A DNA stretch of 64,000 nt from the NCBI GenBank assembly GCA_021234155.1, contig JAJEKV010000249.1:310001-374000 (forward strand), read 5' to 3'. This document shows positions 55,996 through 64,000 of this stretch, piece by piece. Positions within the stretch are counted from its first letter, which is position 1; every line of letters starts with the position of its first letter. The notes below the pieces were generated by a model. The model did not search any database, was not told where the DNA came from, and worked only from the letters and a program-made list of their open reading frames with translations. The DNA comes from Isoetes taiwanensis. Its lineage: Eukaryota > Streptophyta > Lycopodiopsida > Isoetales > Isoetaceae. The translations under genes and the position numbers were made by a program.

Positions 55996-56547
55996 GAGGT
56001 AATTTGAGATCTCATTTTGTCCCATTAAGGGATGCTTAAAAAGCCACATCGCCTTTTTTAAAGCGTGTCCAATAAGAGAAGAGCTCCAAAGTGTATTTTA
56101 TTCCAAAGATATGTGGCAAAGATAATTAATGCAGTTCTAACTAACTTTTGCAGTGTCATTTTTCTACTATAACTTTTGATCAAAAACTCCGATGCGAACA
56201 CTATTTGTAGCAATGGATTCGTCTCCTCAAGATCTTTCTAATGACAACCCATTGTTATATCTTTTGGGATGTAAATATATAAGAAAAGAGCAAAAAACCA
56301 TATTTTTTAAGGTTAACACATATGGCTTGTATTGAAATACATCATAACCATATATCACTTGAAAGATCTTTTCATTCTGCATCTAATGCAACAAACGCCG
56401 CAGCATTTTCATGAGTAGATCAAAAGTTATAGGGAAAAAACGACAGCAATGAAGTTGTTAATGTTGCATTAATTGCAGTTTGATGTAGAGTACTCATTCT
56501 ATTGGAGGATTCTTATGGGGACAAAAGGAGATCTCAAATTACCTCTA
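55996..56547. mobile_element. 552-bp MITE-like insertion in the H3-like ORF
   Basis: Ends GAGGTAATTTGAGATCTC and its inverse complement are ~30-bp inverted repeats, flanked by TA (55994-55995 and 56546-56547). Inner inverted pieces (AACTTTTGATCAAAAACTCC versus AGATCAAAAGTTATAGG) make it partly palindromic. No coding. TA duplication and inverted ends fit a Tc1/mariner-type MITE. Its length is a multiple of 3, but a TAG/TAA stop remains at the junction. GAG/GTAATT also looks like a splice donor, so an exapted intron cannot be excluded. Confidence 0.65.
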
Positions 56548-56548
56548 A

Positions 56549-57190
56549 TGTGGAGCGAGTTCGTCAAAACCCCCGCCTGTAGAGAAGGAAGTGCCCCAGC
56601 AGGTAGCACAGGAGCAGGAGGAGGCCGGACAGGTGGCGAAGCCCCCACCGTTCCCGACATGGGATAGGGTCAAAGCCCCACGGCCACAACGGGAGGCATA
56701 TGTGATAGACCCTGTCAAGGTCTATCAGAAGAGGATCAAGGAGCACAACGCTTACATGGCGAAGTGGGAGGCCTACAATGCCTACTACCAGGAGCACAGG
56801 GTGAGAACAGTCGAAGGTGGAGTACCCCCGAAGCGGACTCTGAAGCCACCCCCACCAAAGCCCAAGCCTCCCAGAGCACCAGGAAAGAAGCGGGCCGGCA
56901 AGAAGAAGCTGGAGAACAGAGCCCTCAAGGAAATCCGGCACTTCCAGAGGAGCTACGGACTCTTGATTCCCCGGGCACCGTTTCAACGTTTGGTCCGCGA
57001 GGTCATACAGGAGTATAACACGGACATGCGAGTAACCGACGAGATGTTGCTGTGCCTACAAGAGGCAGCAGAGGCAAAGATAGTGCAGCATTTTGAAGAT
57101 TCAACGGCCTGCACAGTGCACGCGAAGAGGGTCACCCTCATGAGGCAGGATATGTATCTTGCTAGGCACATCAAGGGAGAGCGGCCTTGA
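56549..57190 (+). pseudogene. Histone H3-fold C-terminal part of retrotransposon ORF
   Basis: Open from about 56549 in the frame of the GPKKRK segment; no ATG is needed if it continues that ORF (the only near start at 56591 is GTG). Linker: Pro/Gln-rich (SSSKPPPVEKEVPQQVAQ), then helical YQKRIKEHNAYMAKWEAYNA and a basic Pro-rich hinge. From about 56915 the H3 fold: RALKEIRHFQRS (alpha-N), PRAPFQRLVREVIQEYNTD (alpha-1), CLQEAAEAKIVQHFED (alpha-2), VHAKRVTLMRQDMYLARHIK (alpha-3), ending GERP. Loop 1 has canonical H3 length, not the longer CENH3 form. H3 is normally ~135 residues; here tail and fold are over 300 residues apart. Stop 57188-57190. Confidence 0.88.
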
Positions 57191-57484
57191 AACCTTTTTG
57201 TAAATAAGGAACATTTTGTTAATATAAAGAATTTTTATGTAATTAATGTGTCTAATCTAGCTTAATTAAGTTAAGTTAGAGAATTCTACTCTTTGGGTTT
57301 AGTTAATTTGGAGCTTTGAGCAAAATTGAGACGATGTCTCACACGTCGCGCCAGGACAGATTTTGAGATTCTCAAAATCGGGCTGGGCGCAACGTGTGAG
57401 ACCATGCCCAAAAGTGCCCAAAACAGCTCCAAATCGACCAAATAAGGGGGTCAATTCTGCCTAACTCGACGAGTTTAGTGGAAT
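57191..57484. other. 3' flank of H3-like ORF
   Basis: AATATAAAG and AATTAATGTG-type AT-rich sequence could serve polyadenylation. Contains hairpin copy 3. No further ORF. Confidence 0.4.
57336..57402 (+). repeat. 67-nt hairpin, copy 3
   Basis: Core GATTTTGAGA/TCTCAAAATC is perfect. Lies 146 bp after the H3-like stop codon. Confidence 0.9.
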
Positions 57485-58545
57485 TAGGGTCAATTCCCAC
57501 TGGCAGTTAGGTTAGGTTAAATAGGGTAAATAACGGAAACTTGCTTTCACACTAGCACTTAAGTTACTACCAGTTAGGTTAGGACTTGGTTAAATTTTAA
57601 CTATGGTTAACTTAACCAGGTCACTTTCATACTGATAATAGTTAAGTTAAGTTAAGTTAAAACTTTAACTGGACCCCTTATTTTAAACTAGAAGTTAAGT
57701 GACCCAGGAAAGGTACACTTAACTCGGTTAAGAACTAACTTAACCGAACTGTTAAGTGAGAAAGGGGTAACAATCTAGTTAGGTTATTATTATTATTTTT
57801 TATATGAAAATGGCTTATTTCATCTCGTTGAACAGCTAGAGTAGCTTGAGGATCAAAAGCTTTTTGGATTTCCTCCGCTCAAGGGACAATTCATTACAAT
57901 CGAATTGAATCTAGGGTAGTTTTCGCACCTTAGAGCATATTTTGGGCATATTTGAACATCTAATGACTAGAATTTGAAGTTCTTTTTTCGATAGTAGAAA
58001 CATTTCTTAGATTATTTTCAGGGAGCGTGTACTTACGGTTTTTCCAATGCCAAGAAAAATGTGACACCCACTAAAAATAATGAGACATCCAAATTAAGGT
58101 TAAAAAAGAGAGAAATACAGAGAGAGAAAAAATAGAGACAGATAAAGAATATCAAAAATATAGAAAGAGAAGAGATCGAAAATAAACCTTGTATCTCTTC
58201 ATGGATTGTTGGTTTCAACAACTAAGAAATACTTTAGATATCTTTAACTTAATGGCATCTCTTAACTAAAGTGGGAAATGGACTTAGTTATCTCTAACCT
58301 AACAAAGCCTCTTAACTACTAGTGTGAAACATCAACTCATCGTAAATGTTAGGTTAAGTTGATTTTTTGAATTTAACCTAAGTGATCCCTAACAAGTCTA
58401 GTGGGAATGTATATCTTCATAATCCGTTAAGTTAGTCTTAACTTAACGACCTTAATGGGAAAGCATAATCTCTTTTCGGTTAAGTTAAAAGATAACCAAC
58501 CGGTTAAATTAACTTAACTTAATGGCGAGTGGGAAATGGCCCTTA
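57485..58545. mobile_element. ~1.06-kb TIR element rich in GTTAAGTTAA
   Basis: Left end TAGGGTCAATTCCCACTGGC and inverse right end TAAGGGCCATTTCCCACTCG are similar inverted repeats, continuing (A/G)GTTA(A/G)GTTAA. The interior is filled with GTTAAGTTAA/TTAACTTAAC words in both orientations. The ends resemble hAT-type MITEs, but I found no clear 8-bp duplication. No coding. Confidence 0.5.
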
Positions 58546-58594
58546 CAGCCTTAAATCACCCAACTTGATTAAGTCTAGCCCAATTAGGGCCCAT

Positions 58595-58661
58595 GTCTCA
58601 CGCGTCGCGCCAGGACAGAAAATGAGATTCTCAAAATCGGTCTGGGCGCAACGTGTGAGAC
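58595..58661 (+). repeat. 67-nt hairpin, copy 4
   Basis: Outer left arm reads GTCTCACGCGT, core AAAATGAGA. Lies 181 bp before the TATA box of the second cassette. Confidence 0.9.
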
Positions 58662-58841
58662 CTCGTGTCATTTTCTTCACCAAATGATCTCCAAGTTGTT
58701 GCAATAGGTTCATTAGTTGTTCTTAGCATGCTCAAACCTTAGAAGTAGTCTTCAAACTCGCAATTGCATCCTTTAATAGGTCAGAATCACCTAATCTCAG
58801 TAAATTCTAGGTCATCCAAAAATTAGGGTTTCCCCATTTTC

Positions 58842-58849
58842 TATAAATA
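58842..58849 (+). promoter_or_regulatory. TATA box before the second cassette ORF
   Basis: TATAAATA, 122 bp upstream of ATG 58964, with the shared leader motif AGGCGATCTTCCAGC between. Confidence 0.55.
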
Positions 58850-58963
58850 AGTCCCCCATTTCTCATTTAGCACCCTGCAAGTTTGCTCTCCACTGCTTAG
58901 GCGATCTTCCAGCTCCCTGAGGCGCTTCTGCATCCGTCTGTTACTCTCCTCTTCGCTAGATCA

Positions 58964-60482
58964 ATGGCCACTGCTGACTTCGGGCGATGGTACAGCGCCA
59001 GTGCCCATGCTGCCGAGGCGGATGTCAACGACATCTTCCAAGTCTTTGGGAAAGAAATTGATATCCAAGCTACGCTAAATGCAACCCCAGCATATAGACA
59101 AGTCCTAGCAGAATTCCAAGCTATGGTAGGACCCTCCCTTGTCCAGTCCCCTTGCATAGGCTATTTTGTCCCCGCCCATCCCTTCAAGCAGACCTTGGGG
59201 ATGTCCCCAACATCGCCAAGTACCGACCAACAAAGCGCCAAAGGCTGCCGGACTACATGGTCCTGACAGCCAACAGGATCAAGTACTTCTCCTACACCGC
59301 GGCCTTAGCCATCTTCTTATCCCACCGTGCGAAAACCCAATGGGGCAACCTCTATCCCTCAGATGGAGGTGGACCCCATAGCATCTGACAGAAGAAGAAG
59401 CGGATGTGCTTGCGATGACCGGCAAGAGCAGGAAGGAAAAGACGAAGAAGAAGAGGAGTCCGGCGACAATAAGTACCGCGGAGCTCGTTCGAGGAGGAGG
59501 AACGGCAACAAGCGAGGGGAGATGGTGAACTTCGAGCGGCCCGGTAACATCGGGGATTGCTCCCCACTCCGGGCTAGGCATCACAAGCCTAGCCCCTATC
59601 ATCATCAGGAGAGGAGTTCCTACTCCTCCGGCGATATCCGTAACCTCCCCGAATGCGGGGAGAGGGAGCCGATTGGGACGAATGCTCCACCAAGCTGGCC
59701 AGCCAGAGCATGGGCGACTTCATCATCTGGGGAGCCTGGGACTTTCCGCTCAAGTAAGAGAAGCCGAGCACTTACATAGGAGAGTCGACTTGAGACACTC
59801 TGAGAACCCTACAAAGAGTATCGGGCAAATGATGGAGGAGCAAGAGCTGCCGGAGGAGGAGTTCCTCGCCCGAGAGCAGATGGGGATGGGTGGGAAGACC
59901 ACGAGCATTCTAATGCCGAGACCTTCGACACCACCTCCATTAAGAGGAGAAGGAATCGACCTCGAGGAGAATCGACACCATAATCGAAGACTGTGGAGCT
60001 CACCGAGATAGAGGTCGTAACACGCGGGACTGACATAGAACAGAGGTCAATCGAGCGAAGAAGCTTCAGCCGACGACAATGACAGTCCCCGAGGTACTAC
60101 CTCCGCCGGCCGCTAGATGGTAGAATAGCGGTAATCCACCGCAAGTTCAGCCCCGTGAGGTGAAGAAGGAGTGTTCATGCTGATTGCACTCTCGGGCTTC
60201 GGCGGAGGCATGCTCGCATAGCGCCAAATGTCGACTATGCCGTCCCGGGTCAAGAGAGCAATGGCACTTGACCTCTTCGACTTCGCCATACCCCATCGAC
60301 GTCAGGCGAGATTAGCGGTCACCGCAGCTCTTACATCCGACCGCAGGGTAGAAGATCTGGTGAGAGCCTTGCAGGGCGGCTCGTCGGCAAGCATCATCAG
60401 GAACTTGGGTCATTCGGTAGGAACGGCCCAAGTTAAAAAGTTCCTTGAGGACAACCCGTCTTACCGGCGATTTCAAGACTAG
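58964..60482 (+). pseudogene. Second cassette ORF, unknown protein, several frameshifts
   Basis: Begins MATADFGRWYSASAHAAEAD. After a frame change near 59190 it reads LGDVPNIAKYRPTKRQRLPD and NRIKYFSYTAALAIFLSHRA. A low-complexity acidic/basic middle (EEEEESGDNKYRGARSRRRN in one frame) follows. The best-preserved end is RRVEDLVRALQGGSSASIIR ... TAQVKKFLEDNPSYRRFQD, stop 60480-60482. It shares promoter layout and leader motif with the H3-like cassette but has no visible histone fold. Function unknown; possibly a partner protein. Codon-level reconstruction is unsafe in this copy. Confidence 0.5.
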
Positions 60483-60663
60483 TTAGACTCTTGATCCCGG
60501 AGACTTTTTGTACTAAAATATTATATAATATATGAATATAATCTCTGTTGCACTTTAAATGTTTTGTTGATATATTTTGTTCCACAATTATGCCAACAAA
60601 CCATAAACAATGCGAGAGAACAAGTAAAACTAACCATATAGCCATGAATTACTTGTGTATGCA
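60483..60663. other. AT-rich spacer before gag with acceptor-like site
   Basis: AATATTATATAATATATGAATATAA could be a 3' end signal for the second cassette. TTACTTGTGTATGCAG ends at 60663 like a splice acceptor just before gag, so gag might be expressed from a spliced RNA. Confidence 0.4.
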
Positions 60664-61672
60664 GTTAGAGGCCTAGGCTCAGGCGAGCGACAACGCCAAG
60701 ACCTTAGGGAAGAACAGAGACCACCCCCGGCAAGGAACTTATTCGAAGAAATGGAACCCATGACCCCAGAGGAGGAGATATCCCAGATGAGGACGGACCT
60801 TGAACAGATAAAGGCTCTATTAGCCGCACAAGCAGGAGCAGGTTCGGTGGGCAATGCTCAATTGCCACAAGCATCAGCTCGGAAAACGGGAAGGGACAAG
60901 AAGAGGAGCAAGAGAAGGAGATCCCCCAGCTCGGATTCCTCCGACTCAAGCTCGCACTCGCACCACTCGAGGAAGAGGAAGAGCAGGCCCAGGGACCGAG
61001 AGCAGATGGAAGGCAAAAGGAACAATCAAGAGGGAAGGCAGAGAAACACCCCGTGAGGGACGACAAAGGGACACTGTGGCCTCGACTACCGTAAGAAGGT
61101 AGACTCCGCGACTAGGCAATGTATGGAAGGCCGGAATCGAACAGATTCTCAGGGGAGAACAGGTCAGGATTAGAAGCAGAAGCATGGCTGGATGAGATGA
61201 GTGAGTACGGCAATGCTTATGGCATGAAGGATGAAGACAAAGGAAGAGTGGCAACAGCCAACTTGAAAGGAGCCGCACGGATTTGGTGGAAGGGTTATGC
61301 AAAGGCACATGGCTTAAGCAGGGATGCTTGTAAGTTCAGGAAGTTTGCTAAAGCCTTCAAGCGCCATTATTGTTCAAAGGGAACATAAGTCCAAAGATGA
61401 TGCAGCAGTTCTATAGGCTCCAACAGGGAAACAAATCAGTCCAGAAATATACAGAGGAATTCATGAGGCTGAGGCTGTATGTGCCAAAATTGGGTGAGAA
61501 GCATGCAGTAGAAAGCTATAAGGGGCTGAATGAGGAGATCCGCAAGCTTGTGAGGGCAATAAACCCTAAGACAGTATCAGAAGCAGAGTCCAAGGCTATA
61601 AGCTTACAAGGGACGGGACATCAGAATAGCGGACAGAGGCAGCGGCATTTCAGGACAAAGGCAAGGCGATGA
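60664..61672 (+). pseudogene. Ty3/gypsy gag (capsid region), frameshifted
   Basis: The N-terminus holds a coiled-coil-like part (EEEISQMRTDLEQIKALLAA) and a nuclear-signal-like Lys/Arg/Ser block (DKKRSKRRRSPSSDSSDSSS). The capsid homology region runs from AEAWLDEMSEYGNAYGMKDE and ARIWWKGYAKAHG to KAFKRHYCSKG. Reading changes frame near 61375 to NISPKMMQQFYRLQQGNKSV ... EEFMRLRLYVP, the usual retrotransposon gag core. Breaks at about 61050-61120 and 61375. Confidence 0.85.
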
Positions 61673-61700
61673 GGAACTATAGCCCTAGAGCAGCAAAGTC

Positions 61701-62057
61701 GTGTCCAAATTAGAGCCCCATATGGTGGCAAACCGGGAAAACAGAGAAGAAGCGTGTGTCCTTCAAGGACAAGCGAGGAGGGTCAAACTACTCCAAAGCA
61801 AAGGCGATCCTTTTGCGGCGATGCCCAAGGAAAAGAGACAGGAGTGCATAGAAAAGCAGCTTTGCTTCAGGTGCTTCCAGCCAGGCCATAGGACAGCGAA
61901 CTGCCCTTACGTCATGAGTGCAGCGCTAGCGGAATTGGGGGATTGGGACACTCTGTCTGACGACGACGGCGACGAAGGCCGCGACTACATTCAGGGTGAG
62001 TGTCATATCTTTGCCGCAATAGATCTGAGAGCAAAGCGGAGAGCCGTGATAAAGTAA
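61701..62057 (+). pseudogene. gag nucleocapsid with zinc knuckle
   Basis: KEKRQECIEKQLCFRCFQPG continues HRTANCPY: one CX2CX4HX4C knuckle (CFRCFQPGHRTANC, about 61864-61905) that binds element RNA. Then an acidic stretch (LSDDDGDEGRD). It overlaps the next frame, with pol shifted. Confidence 0.85.
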
Positions 62058-63553
62058 TTTCCACAGTAGGGAAGGCTAAGACCAAGTCATTCATAGTCTT
62101 GATAGACTCAGGAAGTAGCCATAACTTTGCATCCCCCAGAATGGTTCAAATGTTGAAGTTGAAACCACTAAAGTCAAAGCCAAGGCCCGTTGTCTTAGCA
62201 AGTGGTGCAGTAAGGCAGACGGCAGGCAAGAGAATTAACTTCGACATCGACTTGCCAGGGATTAATATCCAGATGGGGGCAGAAGTAATGGGCATTGGCA
62301 AGTACGACTTGATTATAGGAATGGAGTACCTTGGACCAGCAGGGGCCATTATCGATTGTGGAAAGCGGAAGATGACCTTCCCAACACCCGGCGGCAAGAT
62401 TATTGAGATAACAGGTAAGGAAGTTATTCCCATCATGCAGTGTATGTCTTCTAAACGGCTGTTCAAGTGCATCAAGAGTGAGCAAGTGGCATACATTTTC
62501 AAGCTTGAGATTAGTGAGCCGGAATCGGAAGGAAGCAAAGAAGACAAGGTGCTCAGCAAGTTGCCGAAGCAAATAGCTAAGCTGATCACGGAGTTCCATG
62601 ATCTCTTTCCAGATGAGATCAAGCAGCTCCCTCCTTATAGGGGAGTCGAGTGCGAGATAGCACTCGAACCGGGAACAAAGCCAACAAGCAAGGCTCCATA
62701 TAGAATGACAACGCAGGAGTTGTCGGAGCTAAAGAAGCAGTTGCAGGAGCTGCTTGACCTAGGGTTCATTAGACCTAGTGTTTCGCCATTTGGAGCGCCC
62801 ATTCTCTTCGTTAAGAAGAAGGATGGCAGTTTAAGAATGTGCATAGACTATAGGCAGTTGAATAAGCACACCATCAAGAACAAGTATGCGCTTCCCAGAT
62901 CGGATGATTTGATGGATCAGCTTCAAGGAGCAAAGGTCTTCTCCAAAATCGACTTAAGGTCAGGCTATCATCAGATCCGGATAAAGGAAGAAGATATTCA
63001 TAAGACCGCTTTTAGAACGCGGTATGGGCACTATGAATTCACGGTAATGCCTTTCGGCTTATCGAATGCCCCCGCGACGTTCATGAGGCTCATGAACGAC
63101 ATCTTCAGGGAGTTTTTAGACACCTTTGTGATCGTATTCTTTGATGACATTTTGGTGTATAGCAGATCCCTCGAGGAGCACGTACAACACTTGAGGAGGG
63201 TGCTAGAGAAGTTGAAGAGGCACCAGTTGTACGCCAAGTTGTCGAAGTGTCACTTCGCAACGGAAAAGGTGGAGTATCTCGGTCATGTGATCTCAGCAGA
63301 AGGCATCTCGACGGATCCTGCAAAGATTGAAGCCGCTATTCAAAGGGTCGGGCACAAGAATGTGCATGAAGTCAGAAGTTTTCTCGGCCTAGCAGGGTAC
63401 TACAGGAAGTTCGTGAAGAACTTTGCTAAGATAGCAGCCCCGTTAACAGACTTGACGAGGGTGGAGAAAGTGAAAGATTGGGCAGAGCATTGGCACAAGA
63501 AAGCCCAAGCAGGGTTTGAACTGTTGAAGGAAGCTTTAACAACCGCCCCAACC
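62042..63553 (+). CDS. Ty3/gypsy protease and reverse transcriptase
   Basis: Protease active site [14 protein letters not shown] (about 62096). [77 protein letters not shown] (catalytic Asp), [29 protein letters not shown] (DD at about 63142; F-F-D-D instead of Y-V-D-D) and [12 protein letters not shown]. No internal stops across ~500 codons, so RT is the best-kept part. The open frame starts slightly earlier (62000) but overlaps nucleocapsid. Confidence 0.92.
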
Positions 63554-63644
63554 ATTAGGAAAAATTCGAAATTATAGTTTAATACAGCATTAATTTTATA
63601 CTAATAAATGGGTATACTGGAGTAATTAATAAGGGAGGCTAGTC
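63554..63644. other. ~91-bp AT-rich insertion between RT and RNase H
   Basis: The reading KEALTTAPT stops at 63553 and LTLPDPEKDKLVATDASK resumes at 63645. The AT-rich insert (ATTAGGAAAAATTCGAAATT ...) adds stops. No clear inverted ends or duplication beyond AACC on both sides. Confidence 0.6.
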
Positions 63645-64000
63645 TTAACCCTGCCGGACCCGGAGAAAGATAAGCTTGTAGCGACGGACGCAAGTAAGAT
63701 AGCTACAGGGGCAGTGCTCATGCAAGAAGAGCGTGTAGTAGCGCATTTACTCCGTGAAGATGAACGACGCCGAAACGCGCTACCCAACGCACGATCAGGA
63801 ATTGCTTGCAGTTGTCAGGGCATTAAGAATTTGGAGGCATTATCTTTTGGGAAGGAAGTTCCAATTGGATACAGACCATCAGAGCCTCCAGTATGTATTC
63901 ACGCAACCACACCTCAACCTGAGGCAGAGAAGGTGGATGGAGTTCCTTGAAGAGTATGACTTTGATATAGTCTACAAGCCAGGGAAGCTCAATGTGGTAG
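63645..64000 (+). pseudogene. Ty3/gypsy RNase H, cut by window end
   Basis: LTLPDPEKDKLVATDASKIA (catalytic D-A-S), TGAVLMQEE. After a small frameshift near 63750: THDQELLAVVRALRIWRHYL, LDTDHQSLQYVFTQPHLNLR and EEYDFDIVYKPGKLN. The order after RT confirms Ty3/gypsy. Continues beyond 64000. Confidence 0.88.

Larger units (their letters stand above)
53053..64000 (+). mobile_element. Ty3/gypsy retrotransposon carrying a histone H3-like ORF
   Basis: 5' LTR (53053-54721), primer-binding site, about 6 kb of extra DNA with two cassettes, then gag, nucleocapsid, protease, RT and RNase H running off the window. Integrase and 3' LTR lie outside. It inserted into the minus-strand gypsy at 53052/53053. 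Frames are broken at several points. The order RT-RNase H after protease, and the RT motifs, put it in Ty3/gypsy; whether it has a chromodomain cannot be seen. Confidence 0.9.

Noticed and set aside
56915-57190. Centromeric H3 (CENH3) assignment
   Set aside because: Loop 1 has canonical H3 length and the end is GERP-like, though a tree would be decisive.
57500-57720. GGTTAGGTTAGG as telomere repeat
   Set aside because: Irregular GTTAGGTTAAG words in a TIR element; not the plant TTTAGGG array.

Overview
The window looks like nuclear DNA of a land plant with a large, repeat-rich genome. The evidence is a plant-type CACTA transposase tail, copia and gypsy LTR elements primed by initiator-Met tRNA (TGGTATCAGAGC), a chromodomain gypsy fragment, and GT-AG introns. 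I see no ordinary host gene, tRNA or rRNA. An intron-bearing Penelope-like element without a visible endonuclease hints at a non-flowering lineage, but that is inference only.

Layout: 1-~4200 is the 3' part of a decayed Ty1/copia element. A decayed LINE starts near 5087 and is cut at 7737; its RT tail resumes in frame at 45658. Between lies a Russian doll. (1) A DNA transposon 'X' (7738-45653) has ~26-bp terminal inverted repeats and a TATT target duplication. It carries a plus-strand gene, a multi-exon minus-strand gene, and CACCACA-rich repeats. (2) A CACTA element (8154-35596, GGA duplication) interrupts X's plus-strand gene, and removing it restores the frame. (3) Inside the CACTA are a ~1.09-kb higher-order satellite (9596-15290, itself hit by a ~970-bp transposon) and a Penelope-like element (15598-33423) with 2.29-kb direct repeats and introns. 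(4) The Penelope-like RT gene is split at codon precision by an 8.92-kb insertion (21310-30230). That insertion is two abutting Helitron-like units, the second holding chromovirus fragments and a long purine-biased tract.

Right of the doll: LINE remnant, a 372-bp LTR with primer-binding site (45980-46365), ~4.7 kb with no recognised gene, and a minus-strand Ty3/gypsy fragment (51135-53052). The latter is cut at 53053 by a plus-strand Ty3/gypsy element running off the window end.

That last element is the most remarkable object. Between its 1669-bp 5' LTR/primer site and its gag-pol it carries ~6 kb of extra DNA. One open region starts with a near copy of the histone H3 tail (AHTKQTARK) and ends, after a long linker, in a complete H3-type histone fold. 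A second, unrecognised cassette follows. Each cassette has its own TATA box and a shared 5' leader motif, and four 67-nt near-palindromic hairpins lie around them. This copy is broken by a +1 frameshift and a 552-bp MITE-like insertion, but the design suggests a retrotransposon that captured or mimics histone H3.
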